Assembly: GCF_000380165.1 (NCBI RefSeq)
Contig: NZ_KB904680.1
Location: 153,915 to 217,914, forward strand
Reading direction: 5' to 3'
Source of the DNA: Wenjunlia vitaminophila DSM 41686
GTDB taxonomy: Bacteria > Actinomycetota > Actinomycetes > Streptomycetales > Streptomycetaceae
DNA: 64,000 nt
Below, piece after piece: positions 54,954-63,526 of this stretch. Numbering within the stretch: position 1 is the stretch's first letter; the number at the start of each line of letters is the position of its first letter. The translations under genes were made by a program, and so were the position numbers. Below the pieces are notes generated by a model. The model saw nothing but the letters and a program-made list of their open reading frames with translations. It was not told the origin of the DNA and ran no database searches.

Positions 54954-56339
54954 GTGACCAGTTCCGGATCCAGAAGACCCCGCAGAGCCCTCCGGCGGCT
55001 GGCCGCCACCGGTGTCACCCTCGCCGTCGCGGCCCTCTTCCAGGTGACCGTGGCCGACGCCTCCGACGCCCCCTCGACCACCCGGGACGGCGCGGCCGTC
55101 GCGGCGAGCACGACCACGACCCCCAGCAGTCCACTCGCTGACGACCACGGCCTGGAACGGGTGCTCGGCAACAAGGCCCTCGGGTACGCCGCGGCGGACC
55201 GCCGTGCCCCCGAGGCCAACTCCTTCGCCGCGGCGGCGACCGTCTGCGACGGCGACGGCACCAGCGGCAGGCGCGTACAGGTCCTCTATGTGCGGGGGGA
55301 CGGACAGGCCGACCGGTACGGGCAGTTCAAGGGCACGTTCCAGTCGTTCGCGGACCAGATCGACGCCGCGGTCGCGGAGGGGGCGGCGCGCACCGGGAGC
55401 ACCCGACATGTGCGGTTCGCGACGGACAGCGGCTGCCGCGCGACCGTAGACAACGTTGTCATACCTCAGTCGTCCATGGCCACCGTGGACTCCATCACCA
55501 ACGCCATCAAGGCCCGCGGCTACAACAGGACGGACCGCAAGTACCTCTTCTACTACGAGAACAGCGGCTGTGGCCTCGCCTACGGCAACGGCGGCGACGA
55601 CCGGCCCGGGGCGGACAACCCGTACAACGGGGGGCCGCACTACGCCGCGATGGGCACCGGTTGCTGGACCTGGCAGGCCAGCGCGCACGAGGTCCTGCAC
55701 ACCCTCGGCGCGGTCCGCAGCAGCGCCCCGCACGCCACCGCCTACGGGCACTGCTGGGACGACGAGGACATCATGTGCTACAACGACGGCGGCATCCCGA
55801 ACCCGCCCGGCGCCCTGCAGAAACTGTGCTCCGGCGCCCCGGAGAACCAGGTCGACTGCCACAGCGACGACTACTTCAACACCAACCCGCCGACGGGCAG
55901 TTACCTGACGACCCACTGGAACGTGGCGAACAGCCAGTACCTGGTCGGCAGCAGCCCGGGCACCGGTCCGATCCTGGGACTGGCGAACAAGTGCGTGGAC
56001 GTCGCCTCCTCCAACACGGCCAACGGGACCGCCGTCCAGCTCTGGGGCTGCAACGGCACCGCGGCGCAGCGGTGGACCACGTCCGGGCAGACCCTGCGCG
56101 CGTTCGGCAAGTGCATGGACGTGACGTCGAGCGGGACCGCCGACGGGACCAAGGTCCAGCTCTGGGACTGCAACGGAACGGGCGCGCAGAACTGGGTCGC
56201 CTACGCCGACGGCACCCTGCGCAACCCGCAGTCGGGCAAGTGCCTCGACGTGACGGACCGGAGCTCGGCTGACGGTGCGCGGCTACAGATCTGGTCCTGT
56301 CACGGCGACAGCAACCAGGTCTGGCGCCTGCCCGCCTGA
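54954..56339 (+). CDS. Secreted zinc metalloprotease-like protein with ricin-type lectin domain
   Basis: A 461-residue secreted protein. The GTG at 54954 gives a twin-arginine/basic N-terminus (RRPRRALRRLAATGVTLAVAALFQVTVADA), with AAAGGCGG upstream. The catalytic-like domain has SAHEVLHTLGAV (HExxH-type zinc site) and cysteine-rich flanks (CGLAYGNGG, HCWDDEDIMCYND). The C-terminal 130 or so residues are a ricin B-like lectin with repeated QLWGCNGTAAQRW, QLWDCNGTGAQNW and QIWSCHGDSNQVW (QxW repeats), which binds sugars such as chitin or galactose. A third metal ligand is not obvious, so protease activity is likely but not certain. An ATG 90 nt upstream is in frame but gives no better signal. 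Confidence 0.88.
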   Translation: MTSSGSRRPRRALRRLAATGVTLAVAALFQVTVADASDAPSTTRDGAAVAASTTTTPSSPLADDHGLERVLGNKALGYAAADRRAPEANSFAAAATVCDGDGTSGRRVQVLYVRGDGQADRYGQFKGTFQSFADQIDAAVAEGAARTGSTRHVRFATDSGCRATVDNVVIPQSSMATVDSITNAIKARGYNRTDRKYLFYYENSGCGLAYGNGGDDRPGADNPYNGGPHYAAMGTGCWTWQASAHEVLHTLGAVRSSAPHATAYGHCWDDEDIMCYNDGGIPNPPGALQKLCSGAPENQVDCHSDDYFNTNPPTGSYLTTHWNVANSQYLVGSSPGTGPILGLANKCVDVASSNTANGTAVQLWGCNGTAAQRWTTSGQTLRAFGKCMDVTSSGTADGTKVQLWDCNGTGAQNWVAYADGTLRNPQSGKCLDVTDRSSADGARLQIWSCHGDSNQVWRLPA

Positions 56340-56375
56340 CGCCTCCGGGACCGGACCGCGACGCCGGTACGCACG

Positions 56376-56421
56376 GCCCGCCCCTCGGTCACCCGTTGCC
56401 GGGGCTGACCGGGGGGCGGGC
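56376..56421. terminator. Bidirectional hairpin between convergent genes
   Basis: 15-bp arms (56376-56390 and 56407-56421, one G:U-type mismatch) flank a 16-nt loop, between the metalloprotease stop and the convergent membrane-protein stop. Confidence 0.75.
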
Positions 56422-56439
56422 GCGTCCGGGCGTGTCGGG

Positions 56440-57315
56440 TCAGTTCCTGGTGGTGCCCTGCGAGGCACCGTCAGGACGGGCGCCCCAGGCACCGTCGGGG
56501 GCACCGGGCGCGGGGAGCGACTGCCAGGCCGGGTCGCTCACGATGGCCTTGACCTGGGCGAGGGACAGCACCGGGGCGGGACGCGTCGCGTCGTCGACCT
56601 TCTCCGCGCTGGTGTCGCTGGAGCTGAGGTAGAGGCTGGTGCCGTCGGCGCTGAACACGTGGGCGGAGTGGATCTGGGCACCCGAACCCTCGGCACCGGC
56701 CTTGCCGTCCGCGGTGGACGCGGTGGCGGGGTACTCCCAGTTCTTCTCGAGCCGGAGCGTCGATCCATCGGCCAGCACGCTGTTCACGCAGGTGGCGGCG
56801 GTGCCGGTCATGTCGGGGCAGGTGGCGTCGGAAACCTCCGAGCCCCTGTCCTCGAGTATGACGTAGATCTGTCCGGAGCCCTCGGCGTCGGTCAGCACCC
56901 CCTGGGCGCTGGCGCCGTTGTCGTCGTGGGTGGGCTTGTCCCAGTTGACGCTCACTCCCTGGGGCAGCAGCTCGGAGACCACACGCTCCAGGTCCCTGCT
57001 GGTCAGCTCCCTCTGGGTGGGCGGGTCCTGCTGCGCGGTGGGCGACGGCGGGGCACCGACCGCGGCGGGCCGCTCCGATCCGGTGTCCCCCGTCACGGCC
57101 ACGGCTCCGACGACCAGTCCGGCGACCGCCGCGGCGGTCAGTCCCACCAGGCCCGCCCTTCGGGTGTGCCGCATCCGCCGCCCGCGCGCCAGGCCCTTCG
57201 CCGCCAGGTCACCGACCGGCGGCTGGAGGGCCTGCGCACTGGCGCGCAGGACGGCCACGAGCTCGGCCTCCGGCGCACCGGCAGCGGACTGCTGCTCGGG
57301 GTTCGTTGCACTCAT
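56440..57315 (-). CDS. Single-TM protein downstream of SigE-family sigma factor (anti-sigma-like)
   Basis: A 291-residue protein: cytosolic N-terminal about 50 residues, one TM helix (RAGLVGLTAAAVAGLVVGAVAV), a Pro/Thr linker and an exported domain with two cysteines (CPDMTGTAATC). It has no zinc-binding HxxxCxxC anti-sigma motif. Located 71 nt downstream of an ECF sigma gene in the same direction, where anti-sigma or membrane sensors are usually encoded. The exported domain resembles proteins found next to SigE-family sigma genes in Streptomyces. Role inferred only from position. Confidence 0.72.
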   Translation of the reverse strand: MSATNPEQQSAAGAPEAELVAVLRASAQALQPPVGDLAAKGLARGRRMRHTRRAGLVGLTAAAVAGLVVGAVAVTGDTGSERPAAVGAPPSPTAQQDPPTQRELTSRDLERVVSELLPQGVSVNWDKPTHDDNGASAQGVLTDAEGSGQIYVILEDRGSEVSDATCPDMTGTAATCVNSVLADGSTLRLEKNWEYPATASTADGKAGAEGSGAQIHSAHVFSADGTSLYLSSSDTSAEKVDDATRPAPVLSLAQVKAIVSDPAWQSLPAPGAPDGAWGARPDGASQGTTRN

Positions 57316-57386
57316 GTGTGGTCTCCAGAATCGCGTGTGTGGCCACGAGTGGCCGATGAAGAAACGTTCTTGCTCCGTGGGGCGGA

Positions 57387-57887
57387 CTACGGCATGGCCA
57401 GTGCCCGCGCCTCGTCGCCGAGCACCGTGCGCAGCTTGTGCAGGGCACGCTGGGAACGGGTCCGGACGGCACCCGCCGACACCCCCATCTGCTGGGCGGT
57501 CTCCTCGACACTGAGGTCCTCCCAGTACCGGAGCACGAGGACCGTGCGGTCCTTGACCGGCAGCTCGGCGAGGCCCTGCAGGAGGGCCACCCGAAGGGCC
57601 TGGTCCCCCTGTTCCGCCACCTGGTCGGGCAGGGCCGCGTAGGGCCGTTCCCCGTTGCTGCGCCGCCGCCCGTACGAGATGTGGGTGCGCACCAGCACCG
57701 TGCGTGCGTAGGCATCCAGGTTGTCCGCCCGCCTGGCCCGCCGCCACGAGCGGTACAGCTTGCCGAGCGCCGTCTGCACCAGGTCCTCGGCCAGGTGCCA
57801 GTCCCCGCACAGCAACCAGGCCGTCCTGAACAGGGGCCCCCCGCGCGCCGTGGCGAACTCCATGAAGTCCTCGTCGTCTTTTGCCAT
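57387..57887 (-). CDS. SigE-family ECF RNA polymerase sigma factor
   Basis: A 166-residue sigma factor. Region 2 reads FATARGGPLFRTAWLLCGDWHLAEDLVQTALGKLYRSWRRAR and region 4 reads LAELPVKDRTVLVLRYWEDLSVEETAQQMGVSAGAVRTRSQRALHKLRTVL. It belongs to the Streptomyces SigE-family (SigE-like, also called ECF41-type neighbours), many of which lack a classic anti-sigma. ATG at 57887 with GAGGAAGG upstream. It precedes the single-TM protein gene. Confidence 0.92.
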   Translation of the reverse strand: MAKDDEDFMEFATARGGPLFRTAWLLCGDWHLAEDLVQTALGKLYRSWRRARRADNLDAYARTVLVRTHISYGRRRSNGERPYAALPDQVAEQGDQALRVALLQGLAELPVKDRTVLVLRYWEDLSVEETAQQMGVSAGAVRTRSQRALHKLRTVLGDEARALAMP

Positions 57888-57995
57888 CGACCTTCCTCGT
57901 CGTGTCGCACCACCGAAATGACACGGGGCTGCACCCTTCATGACGCCCCGGGAGCCGCCCGACGTCACATCACTTCCGGCCCGCACGCACGACGA

Positions 57996-58022
57996 GGCCC
58001 CCGGGGGAAACCCCCGGGGGCC
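57996..58022 (-). terminator. Strong hairpin terminator after the serine hydrolase pair
   Basis: A perfect 12-bp stem (GGCCCCCGGGGG with CCCCCGGGGGCC) and an AAA loop, 55 nt beyond the 58078 stop codon. Confidence 0.8.
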
Positions 58023-58077
58023 GGACCGCCAGGTCGTCGCGGTCGCCGCCGCGGATCGACCGTGGGTCGTTGGCCGC

Positions 58078-59241
58078 TCAGTCCCGCTGTGCCCCGCCCG
58101 CGCAGAGCGCACGGTCGATCAGGGTGCGCACGGCCGCGTCCACCCGGTCCTGACGGTCGGGGTCCGCATCGTCGTAGCTGTTCACCGAGACGGTCACGGA
58201 GCGGGCCCCGTCCGGGGTGACCGCGTTCTCGCTCGCGTAGCCCAGCGCGTTGCCGCCGTGGTGCCAGTAGGTGCCGCCGCAGGTCAGGGTGGTGGACTCC
58301 AGGCCTAGCCCGTAGCCGCGGCCGGGTTCGTCCGGGATGGGGTGGGTGCGTCGCATTTCCTCCCACTCGGCCGGACCCAACAGGTCACCGGTGACCAGGG
58401 CGGTGAGGAAGCGGTTGACGTCCCGCGGCGTGGTGACGAGCTCGCCCGAGGCGCCGGCAGCGGTGGCGTTGAAGACCGTGGTGTCCGTGGGTCGGGCGTC
58501 GCCCGCGTAGGTGTGGTAGCCGCGGACGGAGGGAGCGGGCAGGAAGGGGTCGTCGCCCGGCAACGAGGTGCCGGTGAGGCCCAGGGGCGTGATGACGCGG
58601 TCCTTGACCTCCGTTCGCCAGGGGCGGCCGGTGACGGACTCGATGAGCATCCCGGCCAGGACGTAGTTGGTGTTGGAGTACCGCCAGGCGGTGCCGGGTC
58701 GGAAGTCGGGTGGCAGGGTCATGGCCGCGGCGACGAGCGTCTCGGCGTCGTGGTGACGCAGTCGGCTCCGGTGGTAGCCGGTCGAGGAGTATCCCGCGGG
58801 GAAGGCCTCGGGCACCCGGGTGTAGCTGGGGATGCCGCTGGTGTGCTGGAGCAGGTCGCGGACGGTGACCCCGCTGCCGTCGTTGCCGTTGCCGGTCACG
58901 ACCCCGGGGAGCCACTCCTCCACCGTGTCGTCCAGGGACAGCTCACCCTCACCCACGAGCTGGAGCACCACCGTCGCCACGAACGCCTTGGTCGTGCTCC
59001 CCGCCCGGAAGTGCGCCTGTGGGGAGACCGGAGCGCCGGTGCGCAGGTCGGCTGTTCCGCTGTGGGCGCTGGTGCTGCCCTCCGGGGTGGTCAGGACCGC
59101 GGCGACACCGACCGCTCCCGCGGTGTGGACGGCCGTCGTGTCGCGCTGCAACGACGACGGGGAGGCGAGGGCGGTGGGAGCGGTCGTGACCACCACGCTG
59201 GTACTCAGCAGCGCCACCGCCCCGGCGAGCAGTCGTCTCAC
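58078..59241 (-). CDS. Secreted serine hydrolase (class C beta-lactamase/DD-peptidase fold), copy 1
   Basis: A 387-residue exported serine hydrolase. Motifs: STTK (SxxK nucleophile), YSN (YSNTNYVLAG) and HGG (WHHGGNALG), the three motifs of class C/DD-peptidase-like hydrolases. The signal is VRRLLAGAVALLSTSVVVTTAPTALA. The start is taken at the GTG at 59241, which overlaps the stop of the upstream paralogue (GTGA) and has GAGGGG upstream; a GTG at 59256 is the alternative. Substrate unknown. It shares a nearly identical 122-nt tract with its neighbour. Confidence 0.9.
   Translation of the reverse strand: MRRLLAGAVALLSTSVVVTTAPTALASPSSLQRDTTAVHTAGAVGVAAVLTTPEGSTSAHSGTADLRTGAPVSPQAHFRAGSTTKAFVATVVLQLVGEGELSLDDTVEEWLPGVVTGNGNDGSGVTVRDLLQHTSGIPSYTRVPEAFPAGYSSTGYHRSRLRHHDAETLVAAAMTLPPDFRPGTAWRYSNTNYVLAGMLIESVTGRPWRTEVKDRVITPLGLTGTSLPGDDPFLPAPSVRGYHTYAGDARPTDTTVFNATAAGASGELVTTPRDVNRFLTALVTGDLLGPAEWEEMRRTHPIPDEPGRGYGLGLESTTLTCGGTYWHHGGNALGYASENAVTPDGARSVTVSVNSYDDADPDRQDRVDAAVRTLIDRALCAGGAQRD
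58873..58994. repeat. Near-identical tract shared with 60045-60166 (copy 1)
   Basis: 122 nt identical to 60045-60166 except for one base, over the stretch encoding KAFVATVVLQLVGEGELSLD and what follows. Flanking parts of the paralogues are far less similar. Confidence 0.9.
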
Positions 59242-60524
59242 CGCAGCCCCTCGCACAGGGCGGTGTCCACCAGCCGGCGCATGGCCGCCTCGGCGGCCAG
59301 CAGTTGCTCGTCCTCGCCGGTCTTGCCGGAGGCGCTGAGGACCACCGAGCGCCGGCCGTCGTCGGTCACGCCGACCCGGACCGTGCCTCCGGCCAGGTCT
59401 CCGCCGTGTCCCCAGCGGACGCCGCCGCAGGTGAGCGGTTCCTCCATCAGGCCGAGGCCGTACCGCAGGCCGGGGAACGCGACCTGGAAGTCCTCGGGGA
59501 CCGGCACGACCCTGCGCATCTCGGCCAGTTGCTCGCGGTCCAGCAGCCGACCACTGACCAGGGCCGTGAAGAAGCGGTCCAGGTCGTGCTGGGTGGTGAC
59601 CAGCGCGCCGGCCGCACCGGCCCAGCTCATGTTTCGCGTGGTGGTGTCGGTCCAGGAGAGGGAGCCGGGGAACCGCTGGTACGTGTGGGCGTGCGGCTCG
59701 GGGAGAGTGGGTTCGTCCCCCGGGGCGTAGGTCCCGGTCAGACCCAGCGGCTCGATGATCCGGGACTCGACCTCCTCCTCCCAGGTGTTACCGGTGACCC
59801 GCTGGATGATCAGGCCCGCGAGGACGTAGTTGGGGTTGGAGTAGCTCCACCGCGGCTCCGGGTCGTCGGGGTCCGCGGGCGGGAAGTCGGGCTGGTGGGC
59901 GACGGCGCCCGCGACGATCTGCTCCGGATCGACGTGGTCGAACCGGTGCCGTTCGAACGCCTCGGCCGAGGTCTCGGCCTCGCCGGTGGCGTCGTGGTTG
60001 TGGATGCCGCTGGTGTGCTGGAGCAGGTGGCGAACGGTGATCCTGCTGCCGTCGTTGCCGTTGCCGGCCACGACCCCGGGGAGCCACTCCTCCACCGTGT
60101 CGTCCAGGGACAGCTCACCCTCACCCACGAGCTGGAGCACCACCGTCGCCACGAACGCCTTGGTCGAGCTCGCCGTCCTCAACGTCGCGTTCCGCGGCAC
60201 GGCTCTGCCGGTGCCCAACTCCGCCTGACCCGCGCTGGCGTGAACCCGTCGGCGCCCGTCGCGGACCTCCACCGACACACTGACGAACCCCGCGTCGCGC
60301 AGGGTTCGCTCCACGGCCTGTTGGAGCTGCCGACGATCGAGCCCGTCGGGGTCCGCGTGCCGGGCCGCGCCGCCCGGGGCGTCGCGCGGTTCGGCCTGGA
60401 CCGCGGCGGCGGAGGAGGCCAGCGCGGCGGTGGCCAGGAGCGCCGCGGCGGCTGCTCGCGGTCCGCGCCGTCCGCGGACGTGGCGGGCTGGCCGGACGGG
60501 GACGCGGCTTCTCTTCTCGTTCAT
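59238..60524 (-). CDS. Secreted serine hydrolase, copy 2
   Basis: A 428-residue paralogue of the gene at 58078. Motifs: SSTK, YSN (WSYSNPNYVLAG) and HGG (WGHGGDLAGG). The N-terminal signal is RAAAAALLATAALASSAAAVQA. The ATG at 60524 starts after a GAGG about 11 nt upstream. Copy 2 is first in the operon, and copy 1 overlaps it by 4 nt. Both probably act on cell-wall or secreted substrates; specificity not known. Confidence 0.9.
   Translation of the reverse strand: MNEKRSRVPVRPARHVRGRRGPRAAAAALLATAALASSAAAVQAEPRDAPGGAARHADPDGLDRRQLQQAVERTLRDAGFVSVSVEVRDGRRRVHASAGQAELGTGRAVPRNATLRTASSTKAFVATVVLQLVGEGELSLDDTVEEWLPGVVAGNGNDGSRITVRHLLQHTSGIHNHDATGEAETSAEAFERHRFDHVDPEQIVAGAVAHQPDFPPADPDDPEPRWSYSNPNYVLAGLIIQRVTGNTWEEEVESRIIEPLGLTGTYAPGDEPTLPEPHAHTYQRFPGSLSWTDTTTRNMSWAGAAGALVTTQHDLDRFFTALVSGRLLDREQLAEMRRVVPVPEDFQVAFPGLRYGLGLMEEPLTCGGVRWGHGGDLAGGTVRVGVTDDGRRSVVLSASGKTGEDEQLLAAEAAMRRLVDTALCEGLR
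60045..60166. repeat. Near-identical tract shared with 58873-58994 (copy 2)
   Basis: Second copy of the 122-nt tract with a single mismatch. Similarity continues weakly on the left flank (CGCTGGTGTGCTGGAGCAGG in both). Confidence 0.9.
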
Positions 60525-60715
60525 GGCCAGCAGCCTCGCGGCCCGGCCCGGGCGGACACCATGGAGGCATCCCCCTGGGTCGGGGTGGGGCTATCCTCAG
60601 GTGACGCGTGCTCAGGGCCGTGCCTCCTACCGGTGGTGTGGGGACGGCGGGCTGGGGCCCCGGGGTCGACCGCTCCCGGGGATGGATCGGGGCGTTCCGG
60701 ACTGGCCAAAAAGTC

Positions 60716-60750
60716 CTGGCATTGCGCCCCATCGGCACCGTTCATGCCAG
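60716..60750. promoter_or_regulatory. Inverted repeat CTGGCAT / ATGCCAG
   Basis: Perfect 7-nt arms 21 nt apart, about 93 nt upstream of the regulator start. Possible operator for the regulator or the divergent hydrolase operon. Confidence 0.4.
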
Positions 60751-60792
60751 AATCAAGGCGCGAGCGACTCATGGTGGACACTCCGGTTCACT

Positions 60793-60821
60793 GTCACATA
60801 CAAGACATTGACGTGAACGCG
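60793..60821. promoter_or_regulatory. Shared 29-nt promoter element, copy 1
   Basis: Begins GTCACATAC and ends CATTGACGTGAACGCG. The same element with two mismatches lies at 63363-63391 upstream of the second subtilase. TTGACG inside it is a good -35 hexamer. Confidence 0.65.
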
Positions 60822-60842
60822 CCACCATCGCACCATGGCCCC

Positions 60843-61871
60843 ATGCTGGAGATCCTCGACCTCGACGCCGATCAGCAGCAGGTTTACGAGGCCCTCGTCG
60901 AAGGCGCCGCCACCGTTGCGGAGCTCATCCAGACACTCGAGTTCAGCGAGCCACGGCTCCGCAAGGCGCTCCTCTCACTGGAGAGACTCAACCTGGTCGA
61001 GCGGGTCGCCGACCGTCGCGGCGCACCCGCCCGCTACTTCCCCGTCGCCCCCGACACGGCGTTCGCGGCTCTTCTGAGCGCCCGGGAGAAGGAGTTGAGC
61101 CGCGCCCGGCGTCACGTGCAGTTGCTCAACACCAAGTTCCGGGTCGCCCACGACCCCAGCGACCCTCTGGACCTCGTGGAGGTGGTCATCGGCAGGAACG
61201 CCGTGATGCAGCAGGTCGACGAGCTGCAAAGGAGCGCTCACCACCAGGTGCGGGGCATTGACCGCCCGCCCTACGCGAACAGCGGCCCTGACCGGCTGGA
61301 CCCGGAGACGGGGATGATGCCGGTGCAGTTGGAGACCATGCGCCGCGGCGTGAGCTACCGGGTGATCTACGACTCCGAGGGCCTGAGCACCGTCCACCTG
61401 CAAACGGACTTCCTCGCCTGTTCCAAGTACGGCGAGGAGGCACGGGTGATGCGGGGGACCCCGACGAAACTGCTGATGGCCGACGACAGCCTCTGCATCA
61501 TCCCCCTGCGCAGCGAGTCGTACCAGATCGCGAGCAGTGTGATCGTGCACCCGTCCGGGCTCCTGGAGGCCCTGGCGCGCTTCTTCGAGGTGCTGTGGAG
61601 CCGAGCGGAGCCGATTCTCGGCCACGGTGACCACGCGAGCGTGGAGCCGCACGGCCTCGACCAGGAGGACGCGAGGCTCCTCGCGCTGCTCACCACGGGG
61701 CTGACCGACCAGGTGATCGCCAAGCAACTGGGGGTGAGCCACCGCACCTTCCAACGACGCCTGAAGTCACTGATGGAGCAGCTCGGGGTGACGACGCGGT
61801 TCCAACTGGGCATGCACGCGGCAAGCATGGGCTGGCTCACCTCGGCACCTCCGGCCGACTGTCCGGTATGA
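60843..61871 (+). CDS. TrmB-like / LuxR-type helix-turn-helix regulator
   Basis: A 342-residue regulator. The N-terminal winged helix is TrmB/ROK-like (LDADQQQVYEALVEGAATVAELIQTLEFSEPRLRKALLSLERLNLVERVADRRGAPARYFPV). A central ligand-binding-like part (YRVIYDSEGLST, PTKLLMADDSLCIIPL) follows, then a C-terminal LuxR HTH (EDARLLALLTTGLTDQVIAKQLGVSHRTFQRRLKSLMEQLGVTTRFQLG). The pattern fits regulators placed beside subtilase genes in Streptomyces. It ends 132 nt before the first subtilase, and its 5' element also precedes the second subtilase. Start at 60843 chosen as above; the RBS is weak. Confidence 0.85.
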   Translation: MLEILDLDADQQQVYEALVEGAATVAELIQTLEFSEPRLRKALLSLERLNLVERVADRRGAPARYFPVAPDTAFAALLSAREKELSRARRHVQLLNTKFRVAHDPSDPLDLVEVVIGRNAVMQQVDELQRSAHHQVRGIDRPPYANSGPDRLDPETGMMPVQLETMRRGVSYRVIYDSEGLSTVHLQTDFLACSKYGEEARVMRGTPTKLLMADDSLCIIPLRSESYQIASSVIVHPSGLLEALARFFEVLWSRAEPILGHGDHASVEPHGLDQEDARLLALLTTGLTDQVIAKQLGVSHRTFQRRLKSLMEQLGVTTRFQLGMHAASMGWLTSAPPADCPV

Positions 61872-63203
61872 AACCCAATATTCCCGCCAGCCCCATACTC
61901 CCTGAGATGTCTCAGCCTTGTCAGGCCTCACAGGCTGCGCTTCCCTGCTCGTGCACGTGTCCCTGCATCTCAGAGCACACCTCCCACCACATGGAGCACC
62001 CTGATGACGAAGCGCAGGAACATCACCATTGGTGTGGCCACGGCCATCGCCCTCGCCGCCGTCGGCACCGGCCTCACCCTCCCGGCCAACGCCGCCCCCA
62101 AGGAGGGCGTGGTCATCGGCGCGGACTCCGCCAGCGCCATCCCGGGCAGCTACATCGTGACCCTGAAGAAATCCGAACACAGAGCGGCCACCTTCGCGGG
62201 CAAGAGCGTCGTCACCGACCACGGTGCCGACATCCAGCGCGTCTACACCCACGCCCTGAACGGGTACGCGGTCACGATGTCCGCCGACGAGGCCCGGCAG
62301 CTCGCCGCCGACCCGGCCGTGGACAAGGTCTACGCCGACCAGAAGGTGTCGCTGATGGGCACCCAGACCAACCCGGCGAACTGGGGCCTGGATCGCGTCG
62401 ACCAGCCCTCCCTTCCGCTGAACCAGACCTACAACTACCCGGACACCGCCGGGTCGGGTGTGACCGCCTACGTCATCGACACCGGCGTCCGCATCACCCA
62501 CCAGGACCTCGAAGGGCGCGCCTCGAACGGCTATGACGCGATCGACGGGGACAACGTCGCCCAGGACGGCAACGGCCACGGCACCCACGTCGCCACCACC
62601 ATCGCCGGCGGCCAGTACGGCGTCGCCAAGAAGGCCAACATCGTCGCCGTCCGCGTCCTGAACAACTCGGGCTCCGGCACCACCGCGCAGGTGGTCGCCG
62701 GCGTCGACTGGGTGACCGCCAACCACTCCGGCCCCTCGGTGGCCAACATGTCGCTCGGCGCGCCCAGCACCATCACCGCGATCGACGACGCCGTGCGCAA
62801 CTCGATCGCGTCGGGCGTCACCTACGCCATCGCCGCGGGGAACAGCAACGTCGACGCCAAGAACACCTCGCCCGCCCACGTGACGGAGGCCATCACCGTC
62901 GGCGCGACCGACTCCTCCGACACCAGGGCCTACTTCTCCAACTACGGCAACGTCGTTGACCTGTTCGCGCCCGGCGTGAGCATCACCGCCGGCTGGAACA
63001 CGGGCGACACCGCCACCAACACCATCTCCGGCACCTCGATGGCGACCCCGCACACCGCGGGCGCCGCGGCGATCTACCTGGGCACCCACCCTGACGCCAC
63101 GCCCGCGCAGGTCCAGCAGGCGCTCATCGACGGCACGTCCAAGAACGTCGTGACCGACCCGGGCAGGAGGACCCCGAACCGGCTCCTGAACATCGTTCCG
63201 TGA
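61859..63203 (+). repeat. Duplicated leader plus subtilase unit, copy 1
   Basis: From CTGTCCGGTATG at the 3' end of the regulator gene through the leader (CTTCCCTGCTCGTGCACGTG in both copies) and the subtilase. The second unit starts at 63527. This tandem duplication carried the regulator's last codons but not the rest of the gene. Confidence 0.8.
62004..63203 (+). CDS. Secreted subtilisin-like serine protease (proteinase K-type), copy 1
   Basis: A 399-residue extracellular protease. The signal is [30 protein letters not shown]. An I9-type propeptide/inhibitor follows ([65 protein letters not shown]), then a catalytic domain with Asp in [12 protein letters not shown], His in [14 protein letters not shown] and Ser in [17 protein letters not shown]. 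All triad residues are present. ATG at 62004 follows a leader with GGAGCACCC. The upstream TrmB/LuxR-type regulator, 132 nt away, is its likely controller. Confidence 0.94.
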   Translation: MTKRRNITIGVATAIALAAVGTGLTLPANAAPKEGVVIGADSASAIPGSYIVTLKKSEHRAATFAGKSVVTDHGADIQRVYTHALNGYAVTMSADEARQLAADPAVDKVYADQKVSLMGTQTNPANWGLDRVDQPSLPLNQTYNYPDTAGSGVTAYVIDTGVRITHQDLEGRASNGYDAIDGDNVAQDGNGHGTHVATTIAGGQYGVAKKANIVAVRVLNNSGSGTTAQVVAGVDWVTANHSGPSVANMSLGAPSTITAIDDAVRNSIASGVTYAIAAGNSNVDAKNTSPAHVTEAITVGATDSSDTRAYFSNYGNVVDLFAPGVSITAGWNTGDTATNTISGTSMATPHTAGAAAIYLGTHPDATPAQVQQALIDGTSKNVVTDPGRRTPNRLLNIVP

Positions 63204-63255
63204 CGGTACGCGCAATGACCACGGGGTGACGCCCGGCTCCTCGGGAGCGGACGGT

Positions 63256-63304
63256 CCCGGCCCCCGGTGCCGGCGAGGAGCCAGCTCCGGGGGCGGGGCC
63301 GGGG
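63256..63304 (+). terminator. GC hairpin terminator after the first subtilase
   Basis: CCCGGCCCC pairs with GGGGCCGGG, with further GC pairing inside, about 55 nt after the stop codon. Confidence 0.6.
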
Positions 63305-63362
63305 ACACCTCCCGGCCCCCGGCTGTCGGCCCGAGCGCGACGTGGCGAGAAGTAGTCGGTGT

Positions 63363-63391
63363 GTCACATACCAGTCATTGACGTGAACGCG
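63363..63391. promoter_or_regulatory. Shared 29-nt promoter element, copy 2
   Basis: Same as 60793-60821 with two mismatches; here it lies 270 nt upstream of the second subtilase start, and the regulator gene is absent between. Confidence 0.65.
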
Positions 63392-63526
63392 ACATAACCT
63401 CGAGGTGTACTCAGCGGACCCTCGACTTCCGCATCGGGGCCACCAGGGGCCCCGACAGCGACGTCCCCCGAGCGCGGACGGAGGTGGCAGCCGACTCACA
63501 CCCATCCCCCGGACCGCTGTCCGGTA

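Larger units (their letters stand above)
60525..60842. other. 318-nt divergent promoter region
   Basis: A non-coding region between the serine hydrolase pair and the LuxR-type regulator. It holds an inverted repeat (60716-60750) and the 29-nt element (60793-60821) also found upstream of the second subtilase. An in-frame ATG at 60771 could extend the regulator N-terminally by 24 residues, but the conserved element then lies in coding sequence, so I prefer the start at 60843. Confidence 0.6.
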
